A DNA stretch of 64,000 nucleotides from Pseudomonas huaxiensis (GCF_003231275.1 NZ_QKVL01000002.1:248001-312000); one strand, 5' to 3'; shown: positions 47,670 through 56,587, counted from the stretch's first letter. Numbers and translations: made by a program. Notes: generated by a model not told the origin, from the letters alone.

Positions 47670-47697
47670 TTGACTCACACAGAAACGTCTATATAGT
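47670..47697 (+). promoter_or_regulatory. Sigma-70-like promoter for the hxs operon
   Basis: TTGACT (47670-47675) and TATAGT (47692-47697) each match the -35 and -10 consensus at five of six bases, with a 16-base spacer. It is about 35 bases before the hxsA start. No other gene lies between, so this is the best candidate promoter for the operon. Confidence 0.6.
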
Positions 47698-47732
47698 GCC
47701 TACATAACCACACCAACTACAGGGACGTTGAG

Positions 47733-48038
47733 ATGAAAAAGCGTGAATTCCTGCTGCCGCTTGCCGCTCTTACTGCTGCCGTAACCGCCAGCCCAGCAAC
47801 GGCCTCCATTGCCGCGCCCCACACCGATATAGCAGAAGAAAGCCTCGCCATTGAGACCGAAGCCGCGACACTCCCAATCATCCACGTTGGGGAGCAGATG
47901 GTCACCGGTCGCCAAGGTGACAATCTCTTCAGCTTCATCCTTAAGCGTGGTGAAAACGGCCAAATGTTCGCCGCCCACCACTCACACAGCTCGCATGCTT
48001 CCCACAGCTCTCACAGCTCGCATTACTCGAGCCGATGA
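47733..48038 (+). CDS. hxsA: His-Xaa-Ser repeat peptide HxsA (precursor)
   Basis: This 101-residue protein is the substrate-like member of the His-Xaa-Ser system. It starts with a Sec-type signal peptide (MKKREFLLPLAALTAAVTASPATA, cut near residue 24). A middle region of about 55 residues follows (TLPIIHVGEQMVTGRQGDN, FSFILKRGENGQMF). The C-terminal tail from residue 82 is six perfect His-Xaa-Ser triplets (HHS HSS HAS HSS HSS HYS) followed by Ser-Arg. In this family the repeat is thought to be modified by the two partner radical-SAM enzymes; that is inference from gene pairing, and the modification is not known to me. The stop overlaps the hxsD start by four bases. It is AT-richer than the window average. 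Confidence 0.93.
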   Translation: MKKREFLLPLAALTAAVTASPATASIAAPHTDIAEESLAIETEAATLPIIHVGEQMVTGRQGDNLFSFILKRGENGQMFAAHHSHSSHASHSSHSSHYSSR

Positions 48039-48343
48039 TGGCTGGCCTCACTGAACTGACCTTCGACAGTAAGCTGTATAGGGCTGAAGCAGTCCAGAAG
48101 GCGGCATACCGCGCTATGCACGCTTTTACGCTTGACTTGAAAATTGATGGCGAAAATATTCTCTGCAGATTGGTGGGCAACATCACAACCGAACAGGGCG
48201 CCTTCGAACGTGCCGTCGAGGAGTTCAGGAAGGACGTACTCGATTACGAATTGCGCGCACAGTTGCAAGCTGAAACCGCCCCCATTCGCAACCTCATCAT
48301 GGGGTTGGCATTTTCCAACGCCAAGTTGAACCGAGGTGAGTAA
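48035..48343 (+). CDS. hxsD: His-Xaa-Ser system protein HxsD
   Basis: This 102-residue soluble protein matches HxsD by its position and its C-terminal block VLDYELRAQLQAETAPIRNLIMGLAFSNA; the family is recognised by a similar D-Y-x-L-R sequence. The N-terminal half (LTFDSKLYRAEAVQKAAYRAMHAFTLDLKIDGENILCRLVG) looks like a small alpha/beta unit that could grip a peptide leader, in the way RiPP recognition elements do; this is a guess. It overlaps hxsA by four bases and hxsB by eight, so all are translated as a unit. Confidence 0.9.
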   Translation: MMAGLTELTFDSKLYRAEAVQKAAYRAMHAFTLDLKIDGENILCRLVGNITTEQGAFERAVEEFRKDVLDYELRAQLQAETAPIRNLIMGLAFSNAKLNRGE

Positions 48344-49793
48344 GTTCCAAGGGCTGGATGCCTACACTCGGCAAGATGGGTACGAACTGCTGCCGCTCAA
48401 GTTCGACCGCCTTACAGGCAATGATTACGTTATCACCAACATGACCGGCGAACACCTGGTGGTACCGACGCCAGAGTTACATGCCCTTCTCTCAAAAAGC
48501 CTTCCAAAAGAGCATCCGCTCTACGCATCGCTCCGTGCCAAACATTTCATCCGGTATGCCGATGAGCAGGCGCCACTTGATCTACTCGCTTTGAAACTGC
48601 GTACGAGGCTATCGCGACTGACGGGGTTTACCAGCCTACACATCTTCGTGGTGACACTGCGATGCGACCACAGTTGCCCTTATTGCCAAGTTTCACGGCA
48701 AATGGACAACGAGATCTCTTTCGACATGACGCCCGACATGGCTGAGAAGGCTCTGGATTTCGTCTTCCGCTCTCCCAATCCTGCGATCAAGATAGAGTTC
48801 CAAGGCGGCGAGCCGCTCTTGAATTTTGAGATGGTGCGCTTCGTGGTGGAGGCTGCCAACCGAAGAAATCTAGAAGAGAAACGTGATCTAGAGTTCGTCA
48901 TCGCAACCACGTTGTCGTTAATCACCGACGATGTTCTCGCGTTCTGCCACGATCACGACATCATCCTTTCGACGTCACTCGATGGCCCAGCAGATCTGCA
49001 CAATGCGAATCGTCCTCGTGTCGGCCGTGATAGCTTCGAACGCTTCGAAACAGGTCTAGCCAGAGCCCGCAACGCACTAGGGGTAGATAGGGTCAGCGCT
49101 CTGATGACAACCACGGATAAAAGTCTGTCTCGTGTCCGGGAAATCATCGACGAGTACGTTCGACTAGGCTTCAACGGTATTTTCCTACGCACACTATCTC
49201 CGTATGGATTCGCGATAAAGACCCGCAAGTTCATGACTTACGATACTGAGCGGTGGTTGGAATTTTATAAGGAAGGCCTAGCTTATATCCTTGAACTAAA
49301 CAAGGCCGGCATTCCTTTTGTTGAGCACTACGCATCACTGATACTCAAGAAGATGCTAACCAGTAATGACCCGGGCTATGTCGACCTAATGAATCCTGCG
49401 GGCGCTGGTATAGCCGCAATCGTCTTTAACTACGACGGTTCCGTATATGCCTCGGACGAGAGCAGGATGCTTGCAGAGATGGGGGATCAGACGTTCCGGC
49501 TGGGCGATATCCTTACTGACAGCTATGAAGACATCATTCTCTCTGATGTGTTGCTCGATTCTCTGGAGCAATCTTTTACTCTAAGCGCGCCAATGTGCTC
49601 TGACTGCGCCTTTGAACCCTATTGCGGCGCCGAACCTGTATTTCATCACGCCATCTTCAAAGATGTCTTGGGCAGAAAGGCTGACTCCCCATTCTGTAAG
49701 AGAAACATGTCGATTTTCAAACACCTGATTGGCCTGATGCAGTCAAGCGCATCTATTCGTCGTCTGTTCATGCAGTGGGCTAACGCATGCTGA
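48336..49793 (+). CDS. hxsB: Radical SAM maturase HxsB
   Basis: This 485-residue enzyme starts at a GTG inside the hxsD end. The radical-SAM cluster motif is C110-x3-C114-x2-C117 (LRCDHSCPYCQVSR), followed by the GGE motif (EFQGGEPLLNFEMV). The C-terminus carries a SPASM/twitch-like cysteine group: C421, C424, C430 and C454 (CSDCAFEPYC...FCKRNM), for extra iron-sulfur clusters. Such enzymes modify peptide side chains through a 5'-deoxyadenosyl radical. Fit to the HxsB family rests on this architecture and on gene order. The target is presumably the HxsA tail. Sampled 60-base lines are only about 38-48% GC, against over 60% in the surroundings. Confidence 0.92.
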   Translation: MSKFQGLDAYTRQDGYELLPLKFDRLTGNDYVITNMTGEHLVVPTPELHALLSKSLPKEHPLYASLRAKHFIRYADEQAPLDLLALKLRTRLSRLTGFTSLHIFVVTLRCDHSCPYCQVSRQMDNEISFDMTPDMAEKALDFVFRSPNPAIKIEFQGGEPLLNFEMVRFVVEAANRRNLEEKRDLEFVIATTLSLITDDVLAFCHDHDIILSTSLDGPADLHNANRPRVGRDSFERFETGLARARNALGVDRVSALMTTTDKSLSRVREIIDEYVRLGFNGIFLRTLSPYGFAIKTRKFMTYDTERWLEFYKEGLAYILELNKAGIPFVEHYASLILKKMLTSNDPGYVDLMNPAGAGIAAIVFNYDGSVYASDESRMLAEMGDQTFRLGDILTDSYEDIILSDVLLDSLEQSFTLSAPMCSDCAFEPYCGAEPVFHHAIFKDVLGRKADSPFCKRNMSIFKHLIGLMQSSASIRRLFMQWANAC

Positions 49794-50965
49794 AACTCGC
49801 CGGAAAAGTCGGAAGAATCCAACTAATCGAAGCCCAGAGTCGACCATTGTTGCTGCAGGTCAGCACCAATCCGGCGCTCCCAATGGTGCTGCGCGCGACT
49901 AGAGCGTTCTTGGTTTCTACTCGGAATTTGCCTGAAGGCTATCAGCACTATCTGATCCCTGAGTCTCTTGAATTGCATGCGAGAGAACTAGAAGGGAAGA
50001 ACTCATTCACCCTGCTGCCCAACGACTATCACTACCTGGGACACGACGACATCATCCGTCTGGAAGGCCAGGCAATTCGGGTACTTTTCAGAGCCAACTC
50101 CGGTCATAACTCACTGCTGGTGACCGAACAGTGCAACCATTACTGTCTGATGTGCTCCCAACCCCCGAAAAAAATTGATGACAATTGGATCCTCACTGAA
50201 CTCGAAGCGCTTATCCCTCTCATCCCCAGGGAAACACCCGAGGTAGGTTTCTCAGGTGGCGAGCCTACACTGGCCGGGGATCGATTTATTAATCTCATCC
50301 GAATGATGAAGTCGTACCTGCCAAGAACTGTCGTACACGTTCTATCAAACGGCCGTACGTTCGCGGATGAGCGCTTTGCTCGACAATACGCGAAGATTAA
50401 TCATCCTGACATCATGATCGGAATCCCGCTCTACTCTGATGACCCCAGCTTGCACGATTACATCGTTCAAGCGCCGGGGGCATTTCAGGAGACCGTTCTG
50501 GGAATCCTCAACCTTAAGCGCCTCAGTCAAAAGGTTGAGATTCGGATAGTGCTGCACAAACAGTCAATCAGCCGCTTGCCACAGTTGTGCGAATACATTG
50601 CGCGAAATCTTCTGTTCGTTGATCACGTGGCACTGATGGGCCTGGAAATGACTGGATTTACGCGTGCCAATCTTGACGCCCTGTGGATCGACCCCGCGGA
50701 CTATCGAGAAACTCTAAGTGAGGCCGTAGGCATTTTGGCAGCCTATCGCATGAACGTGTCTGTTTATAATCACCAACTGTGCCTTGTGAACGAAGACGTA
50801 CTCCCCTACTACCGCAAGTCCATAAGCGATTGGAAGAATGAGTACGTTCCAGAATGTGAAGGCTGCGCGCGCAAATCTCAATGCGGTGGTTTCTTCTCTT
50901 CTGGCGTCCGCAATGGATACAGCAACGCGATCACCCCTTTTCCTTCTGTGGTGTCCGCCCACTGA
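49787..50965 (+). CDS. hxsC: Radical SAM maturase HxsC
   Basis: This 392-residue enzyme is the second, diverged radical-SAM protein of the system. Its cluster motif is C116-x3-C120-x2-C123 (TEQCNHYCLMCSQPPKK), followed by GFSGGEPTLAGD. A shorter C-terminal Cys set (C357, C360, C366; CEGCARKSQCGG) could bind one auxiliary cluster. It is much less similar to HxsB than a duplicate would be, so the two may act on different steps or as a heterodimer. It overlaps hxsB by seven bases and ends the operon. I saw no strong hairpin in the 200 bases after it. Confidence 0.92.
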   Translation: MLKLAGKVGRIQLIEAQSRPLLLQVSTNPALPMVLRATRAFLVSTRNLPEGYQHYLIPESLELHARELEGKNSFTLLPNDYHYLGHDDIIRLEGQAIRVLFRANSGHNSLLVTEQCNHYCLMCSQPPKKIDDNWILTELEALIPLIPRETPEVGFSGGEPTLAGDRFINLIRMMKSYLPRTVVHVLSNGRTFADERFARQYAKINHPDIMIGIPLYSDDPSLHDYIVQAPGAFQETVLGILNLKRLSQKVEIRIVLHKQSISRLPQLCEYIARNLLFVDHVALMGLEMTGFTRANLDALWIDPADYRETLSEAVGILAAYRMNVSVYNHQLCLVNEDVLPYYRKSISDWKNEYVPECEGCARKSQCGGFFSSGVRNGYSNAITPFPSVVSAH

Positions 50966-51172
50966 GTAGCTTAGGCCCGACTCGCTCCTAATATAGCGCT
51001 TTGCAAATAAACCTTATGAAGACCCGAGCATCGCTTTAACACACACGCGGCTTAGTGACGTGTCTCAACTTAGGCATAGTCCGCTCCCCTTATTCCATGT
51101 AAGCGCGCAACTTCGGCAACCTCGCACGATGTCCGATACCATACCCACCCCACCTGACCAACAGACAACCCA

Positions 51173-51577
51173 GTGCCACACCCCTCCCTCACCATCAGAT
51201 CACTTTTCGCCCTCTGCCTCCTCGTCGCAACAGCCAACCACCTACATGCCGTCATCGAACACGGCTGGCTCTGGGACTACGGCTACGGAGCAACCACCGG
51301 CCTGCCAAGCCGTCTGTTCTGGGGCGGGCTCACGCTTCTCGACCCGATAGCCGTGCTGCTGTTGTTCATCAGACCAAACACCGGCATTGCACTGACCGCA
51401 GCGATCATAGTGGCCGATGTCATTCACAACTCGTTTTACGTGGCCTCGCATCAACAGTGGCTGGAGCCTTTCTATATTTCCCAGGTCGCATTCCTTGTCG
51501 CGGTGTTGCTGTTGGCACCCCTTGCCTGGCATCGCACTGCCTCAGACTCAAGCCCCGCTCGCTCAGCCGGCACATAA
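51173..51577 (+). CDS. Four-helix membrane protein, unknown function
   Basis: This 134-residue protein is read from a GTG at 51173. Four hydrophobic helices are visible (about 8-28, 45-66, 70-88, 98-118) and the tail is polar (HRTASDSSPARSAGT). HLHAVIEHGWLWDYGYGATTG and ADVIHNSFYVASHQQW contain conserved-looking His/Trp residues in or near the membrane. No motif was recognised. GC use returns to the chromosomal level here, marking the right edge of the AT-rich island. The 200 bases before it hold no gene. Confidence 0.65.
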   Translation: MPHPSLTIRSLFALCLLVATANHLHAVIEHGWLWDYGYGATTGLPSRLFWGGLTLLDPIAVLLLFIRPNTGIALTAAIIVADVIHNSFYVASHQQWLEPFYISQVAFLVAVLLLAPLAWHRTASDSSPARSAGT

Positions 51578-51648
51578 ACGACACGCCATCCTTGACCGCA
51601 TTATTTCCGCCGTAGAGGATTACCGCTCCCCGAAACAAGGACGAGAAC

Positions 51649-52272
51649 ATGGTGCGGATATTAGGCAGAGCGTCTTCCATCAATGTGCGCAAGGTGTTGT
51701 GGACCTGTGCCGAAATCGGCATCCCATTCGAGCGAGAGGACTGGGGCAACGGTTTCAAGCCGGTCAACACGCCGGAGTTCCTGGCCCTGAACCCCAACGC
51801 CATGGTGCCGGTCATTCAGGATGGTGATTTCACACTGTGGGAGTCCAACACCATCATTCGCTATCTGGCGACGCGCTATGGCGAGGCCGCGCTTTATCCG
51901 GCCGAGGCGCGAGCGCGGGCGGGCGTCGATCAGTGGATCGACTGGCAAGCCTCCGATCTGAACAGGTCCTGGAGTTATGCGTTCATGTCGCTGGTCAGGC
52001 AATCGCCTTCGCACCAGGCTCCTGAAGCGCTCGCCGCCGGGCTCGCGGAGTGGGCACGCTACATGGGGATACTGGATCGGCAACTCGCGAAAACCGGCGC
52101 GTATGTCGCCGGCGAACACTTTTCACTGGCGGACATTCCCATCGGCCTCTCGGTCAATCGCTGGTTCGAAACGCCCTTCGATCATCCGCACTTGCCGGCG
52201 GTGAGCGACTATTACGAGCGGCTGAGCGAACGCGCCGGGTTCCGCCTGCATGGACGAAACGGAACGCCTTAG
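51649..52272 (+). CDS. Glutathione S-transferase
   Basis: This 207-residue GST has the thioredoxin-like N-terminal half with the glutathione pattern [29 protein letters not shown] (cis-Pro and E-S-N), and a helical C-terminal half with [15 protein letters not shown], the N-capping box. [18 protein letters not shown] at the start places the catalytic Ser in the first loop, a theta/YfcG-like arrangement. The substrate is unknown. The REP repeat follows its stop codon. Confidence 0.9.
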   Translation: MVRILGRASSINVRKVLWTCAEIGIPFEREDWGNGFKPVNTPEFLALNPNAMVPVIQDGDFTLWESNTIIRYLATRYGEAALYPAEARARAGVDQWIDWQASDLNRSWSYAFMSLVRQSPSHQAPEALAAGLAEWARYMGILDRQLAKTGAYVAGEHFSLADIPIGLSVNRWFETPFDHPHLPAVSDYYERLSERAGFRLHGRNGTP

Positions 52273-52288
52273 GTAATGCCAGTCAGTT

Positions 52289-52355
52289 CCCTTCGCGAGC
52301 GAGCTCGCTCCTACAAAAGCGGCGCGCCTGTAGGAGCGAGCTTGCTCGCGAAGGG
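52289..52355. repeat. REP inverted repeat, GTAGGAGCGAGCTTGCTCGCG family
   Basis: Arms of 26 bases at 52289-52314 and 52330-52355 are near-perfect inverted copies with a 15-base centre, the same family as the copy at 14036. It sits between the GST gene and the end of receptor D, which reads toward it, so it may also cap both transcripts. Confidence 0.92.
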
Positions 52356-52445
52356 CCGCAAAGCGGCCCCAATTGATTTAACTGAGTGATCCTTGGACTC
52401 AGCGCCCACCACAGAGTGAGCGCCCATTGCTCTCTCGCCCTCCCC

Positions 52446-54863
52446 TTACCAGTCGTGACTCAACGTCGCGATCACGTTACGGCGATTTCCGTACAGCACC
52501 GAATCCTCATAGAAGCCGGGCTCGAAGTAACGCTTGTCGAACAGGTTGGTGCCAGTGATCGAAATCTTGCTGCCGGTGAGCCCGACCTTGCCCAGGTCGT
52601 AGCGCAGCGTGGCATCGGTCAGGGTGTAATGCGCGACTTTCAGGGTGTTCTGGATATTCTGCGAAGACCCCATATACCGCTGACCAATCCCCGCACCGAC
52701 ACCGTCGAACACGCCTGCATCGATCGTGTAATCAAGCCAGACGCCAGCCGTATGGCGCGGAATGGCCCGCGGGGTGTTGCCTTGGTAGCTGGTGTCTTCA
52801 GTGATCTGGGCATCGGTGTAAGCGTATGACGCGAGCACATTCAGGTTGCTTGTCAGGCTGGCCTTGCCTTCGACTTCGATGCCACGGGAACGCACTTCGC
52901 CACTCTGCACCGAATAGCCCGAATTGAGCGGATCTGCGGTGGTGACGTTTTTCTGGGTCAGGTCGAACGCCGATACCGTGACCGAGCTGTTGTAGCCGGG
53001 CGGCTGGTATTTGATCCCGACTTCGTATTGCTTGCCTTCGGTGGGTTTGAACAGCGTGCCGGAAATATCGGCATTCGGGTTGGGCTGGAACGAGGTGCTG
53101 TAACTGACATAGGGCGTGATGCCGTTGTCGAACAGGTACGCCAGGCCGATACGCCCGGTGAATTTATGGTCGCGCTGCCGGGTGTCGGTCTTCTCGGTGC
53201 CGAAGTACAGGCCCTGTTCATGGCCCTCGGCCCAGTCTTGGCGGCCGCCGATGGTCAACGTCCACTGGTCCAGCTTGATCTGGTCCTGCAGGTACAGGCC
53301 GACCTGCTGCATCTTGCTGCGCTCATCGCGCTGCAAAGGGTCGTACCAGATCGCCCCGCCGCCATAAACGGGGCGGTACAGGTCGATCATTTCGAAGTCG
53401 GGATCCGGGTCACCGTTGCGGCGGGTTTCTGCGGCTTTGTAATGGGAATAGTCGATACCGGCGATCAGCGTGTGCTGTATCGGTCCGGTGTTGAAGCTGC
53501 CCTGGATATTGTTGTCGACCATGAACGTGTCGCTGTTTTTCGGGCGGTACTGCAGCCCGACATCCTGCGTACGTCCGTCGTCGTTGAGCACGGCATCCGG
53601 GCCACTGGAAAGGTAGCCGACCCGGGAATGCATGTAGCGCAGGTTCTGCTGGAACTTCCAGCCGTTGTCGAACAGGTGCTCGTAGATCGAGCCGACCGAG
53701 GTGGTTTCGACGTGGTAATAGCTGCCCTTCCAGCCCAGGTTGATATCCGAATCGATATGACCGTTGGGGCTCTTGAGCACCGTACCTATTGCTGGAAAAC
53801 TCTGTTCCGAACCGCCAGTTTTGGTCTTGTTGTAACTGGTGAGCAGGGTCAGGGTGTTGGCGTCGTCGGGTTTCCAGGTCAGCGACGGTGCAATGTAGGT
53901 GCGATCGTCAGGTGAATGATCGACCTGGGTGCCACTGTCGCGCTGCAGCATCACCACACGCCCGAACAGGGTGCCGGCGCTGTCCAGTTGGTCGCCGATA
54001 TCCAGCCCGAACTGGCGACGCTCGAAACTGCCCCCTTGCACTTCCACATGGCGGATCGGCGTTTCCTGTGGCCGCTTGCTGGTCATGTTGACCACCCCGC
54101 CCGGCGCCATCTGCCCGAACAGCACCGAGGCCGGCCCCTTGATCACATCGAGGCGCTCAAGGCCGAAGGTCTCGAAATTGGTGTCGTACTGGTTGAAGCC
54201 TGAACGCAGCCCGTCCTGATAGATACCGAACAGGTTGAACGCGCGAAAACCGCGCATGAAGATGTCCGGCGCGCCCTGGCCGCCTGCGTAGTCGAGCACC
54301 CGGATGCCCGGCGTGTAGGCCACGGCGGAGTTGAAGTCCTGCACGCCGCGCTGGTCCATTTCGTCGCGGGTGATCACCGAGATGCTCTGCGGAATTTCAT
54401 TGATCGGGGTATCGGTCTTGGTGCCGACCGTCGTGCGCTTGGCCACGTAACCGGCCACCGGCCCCGTGCCGTTTTCCTGGGCCTGGCGGCTTGCGTCGAT
54501 CTCGACCGGCTCGATCTCGATCGAGGCGTCGCTGCGCGGCAAGGGCTCCAGCACATACACGCCATCGCCCTGGGACACCGCGCGCAGCCCGCTGCCCGAC
54601 AACAGCCGGGCGAAACCGGTGGCAAGCGCAACGTCGCCTTCCAGTCCCTGGCTCTGCCGCCCCTGCACCAGCGCAGGATCAATGGCGAGGTTGATGCCCG
54701 CCGTCGCCGCAAAGCTCGAAAGTGCTTGCCCAAGCGGGCCCGCCGGGATGGAGAAATGCTGAGAAGACGCCGCCATCAACGCCGGGCTCGCGAGCACACT
54801 CAGCGCCAGGGTGGCACCGCGCACCGCGCAGGCAAGGGAAGAATAACCAGATGAAAAACCCAT
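52446..54863 (-). CDS. TonB-dependent siderophore receptor with STN domain (cassette D)
   Basis: This 805-residue outer-membrane receptor has a signal peptide cleaved near residue 32 and STN at about 35-90 (FSIPAGPLGQALSSFAATAG). The plug carries NEIPQSISVITRDEMDQRGVQDFNSAVAYTPGIR and DVIKGPASVLFGQMAPGGVVNMTSKRP, which is the FhuA/FoxA-type version of the plug and differs from A-C. The barrel ends in VIATLSHDW. A hydroxamate siderophore would fit the FhuA-like resemblance but is not shown. It is read after the fecR-like and sigma genes on the same minus strand. Confidence 0.92.
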   Translation of the reverse strand: MGFSSGYSSLACAVRGATLALSVLASPALMAASSQHFSIPAGPLGQALSSFAATAGINLAIDPALVQGRQSQGLEGDVALATGFARLLSGSGLRAVSQGDGVYVLEPLPRSDASIEIEPVEIDASRQAQENGTGPVAGYVAKRTTVGTKTDTPINEIPQSISVITRDEMDQRGVQDFNSAVAYTPGIRVLDYAGGQGAPDIFMRGFRAFNLFGIYQDGLRSGFNQYDTNFETFGLERLDVIKGPASVLFGQMAPGGVVNMTSKRPQETPIRHVEVQGGSFERRQFGLDIGDQLDSAGTLFGRVVMLQRDSGTQVDHSPDDRTYIAPSLTWKPDDANTLTLLTSYNKTKTGGSEQSFPAIGTVLKSPNGHIDSDINLGWKGSYYHVETTSVGSIYEHLFDNGWKFQQNLRYMHSRVGYLSSGPDAVLNDDGRTQDVGLQYRPKNSDTFMVDNNIQGSFNTGPIQHTLIAGIDYSHYKAAETRRNGDPDPDFEMIDLYRPVYGGGAIWYDPLQRDERSKMQQVGLYLQDQIKLDQWTLTIGGRQDWAEGHEQGLYFGTEKTDTRQRDHKFTGRIGLAYLFDNGITPYVSYSTSFQPNPNADISGTLFKPTEGKQYEVGIKYQPPGYNSSVTVSAFDLTQKNVTTADPLNSGYSVQSGEVRSRGIEVEGKASLTSNLNVLASYAYTDAQITEDTSYQGNTPRAIPRHTAGVWLDYTIDAGVFDGVGAGIGQRYMGSSQNIQNTLKVAHYTLTDATLRYDLGKVGLTGSKISITGTNLFDKRYFEPGFYEDSVLYGNRRNVIATLSHDW

Positions 54864-54944
54864 GAACGCTCCGTATCGATAAGACCTGTTTGCTGAAAGG
54901 ACACGCCAGCGTTGAAAAACAGGACAGGCGATACGAAACTTTTT

Positions 54945-55892
54945 TCAGACCGACCGGGGCTGCAGCGTGACCCAATAGCGCGTCCGGTACACCACACTGA
55001 CCGGCAGGGCCCGAGCCACGGCGCTGAGCACCAGATCGGTATCACTCAATTGAAAGGCGCCGCTGATAAGCAGGTCGGCAATCTGCGGGTCACAGCGCAC
55101 CCAACCGGGCCGATAACGGTTCAGTTCCCGGGTGAACACCGCAAGCGGCATGCGTTCTACCCGCAGCACGCCCATGCTCCAGCCATCGGTGCCGGGCACG
55201 AGCGGCTGCGCGACCATCACCTCCTGGCTGTCGAAACGAGCCTGGTTGCCGGCGCTCACGCGGGTGGCCTCGGCGCGGCTGTTCGGACAGATGTCGACCG
55301 CACCGCCAAACACACAGACCAGACTGTCGTCGTCTTCAAGGCGAACGCTGAAGCGTGTCCCGACGGGGTACACGTTGCCCTGCTCGGTCTGTACCCGCAG
55401 CGGCCGGTTGAGTTGATCCTGCCCCGTGGAGACCAGCACTTCTCCCGAACGCAGGCGGATCAGCCGCTGCTGGGCATCGAAGACGATATCGACGGCACTG
55501 CCGGTGTTCAGGTTCAGACGGGTGCCATCGGGAAGGTCGATCTGTCGCTGCTCGCCGACCAGGGTTCGCTCGTCCGCCGACCAGGCGCCATGGCGCCAGA
55601 CCATCAACGCGGCAGGCCCCGCAGTCATCAGCAGTATCAGGGCCTTGAGTCCGGCGCGGCGACTCAGTCGGTCGGCGCGATCGAGCGTGCGCACCCCGAC
55701 ACCTTCCGGAATTCCCTTCCATTGCTGGCTGACTCGCTGGGCAAGCTGCCAGGCACGTTCATGATCGGGGTGCTGAGTGCGCCACTGCTCGAAGCGCTTT
55801 CGTTGCGCGGCATCAGGCCCAGCCTCGTGCAGGCGGATGAACCAGCGCGCCGCCTCGCGAACCACGCTTTGCTCCAGTGGCGCCTCGCTCAT
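54945..55892 (-). CDS. FecR-type sigma regulator (cassette D)
   Basis: This 315-residue protein starts at the ATG at 55892, overlapping the sigma stop as ATGA. It has the N-terminal FecR domain (EQSVVREAARWFIRLHEAGPDAAQRKRFEQW), a hydrophobic helix near residues 85-102 (GLKALILLMTAGPAALMVW), the periplasmic FecR domain (LPDGTRLNLNTGSAVDIVF, PVGTRFSVRLEDD) and an STN-like tail (LLISGAFQLSDTDLVLSAVARALPV). It is the inner-membrane relay between receptor D and its sigma factor. Confidence 0.92.
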   Translation of the reverse strand: MSEAPLEQSVVREAARWFIRLHEAGPDAAQRKRFEQWRTQHPDHERAWQLAQRVSQQWKGIPEGVGVRTLDRADRLSRRAGLKALILLMTAGPAALMVWRHGAWSADERTLVGEQRQIDLPDGTRLNLNTGSAVDIVFDAQQRLIRLRSGEVLVSTGQDQLNRPLRVQTEQGNVYPVGTRFSVRLEDDDSLVCVFGGAVDICPNSRAEATRVSAGNQARFDSQEVMVAQPLVPGTDGWSMGVLRVERMPLAVFTRELNRYRPGWVRCDPQIADLLISGAFQLSDTDLVLSAVARALPVSVVYRTRYWVTLQPRSV

Positions 55893-56425
55893 AACGCCTC
55901 GGTCATCGCCAGCACCATGCACTGCTCCATCGCCTGGGTTAGATAACGCTGCACGGTCCGCACCGTGACATTCAGCATCTGGGCGATTTCGGCATAGGTA
56001 TGGCCATCGAGTTGCGACAACAGAAACGCACGGCGCACCGCCGGCGGCAGGCCATGCAGCAGTGTGTCAACCGCCTGCAGCGCTTCCCGGATCAGCCATT
56101 GCTCCTCGACCGACAGCCCGGTTTGCTCGGTGTATTCAGCCAGCGTCTGCAGCCAGGCCTCCTCGACAGAACGCCGCCGGTGCAGATTGAGCATGAGCCG
56201 CCTGGCCACCGTCGCCAGATAGGCTCGCGGCTGACGAAGGTCCGGCGCCAGTGGCGTGGCTGAAGTGCGAAACAGGCGCAGAAAGGTGTCCTGCGCCAGA
56301 TCGGCGGCATCGCTGCGGCAGCGAATACGCCGATACAACCAGTTCTGCAGCCAGGAATGGTGATCGACATAGAGAACCGTGAAATCGCGATGCAATACCG
56401 ACTCGCGCGACGATGCGCCATCCAT
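55889..56425 (-). CDS. ECF sigma factor, FecI type (cassette D)
   Basis: This 178-residue sigma factor shows region 2 (SDAADLAQDTFLRLFRT, PRAYLATVARRLMLNLHRRRSVEEAWLQTL) and region 4 (HTYAEIAQMLNVTVRTVQRYLTQAMEQC). It heads cassette D and reads divergently from cassette E; about 190 bases between the two sigma genes must hold both promoters. A Fur site on its own side was not clear to me. Confidence 0.92.
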   Translation of the reverse strand: MDGASSRESVLHRDFTVLYVDHHSWLQNWLYRRIRCRSDAADLAQDTFLRLFRTSATPLAPDLRQPRAYLATVARRLMLNLHRRRSVEEAWLQTLAEYTEQTGLSVEEQWLIREALQAVDTLLHGLPPAVRRAFLLSQLDGHTYAEIAQMLNVTVRTVQRYLTQAMEQCMVLAMTEAL

Positions 56426-56587
56426 TGGAAGACTTCCTGATATTTAGATGCAAGTGCAGACGGTAATTGGTCGCAAATGTTAGCAACGTGCCGGAGCACT
56501 GACAACGGCCGGTGAGCAGGCCGAGCTAACCTCCGCAAACACTGGGCACACCCGCATTTGCCTGACGCCTATTGGCGTGAGTAGAAT

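Noticed and set aside
47976..48035. Tandem short repeats considered as a CRISPR or microsatellite
   Set aside because: The repeats are in frame and keep His-Xaa-Ser at the protein level with varied codons, so they are coding.
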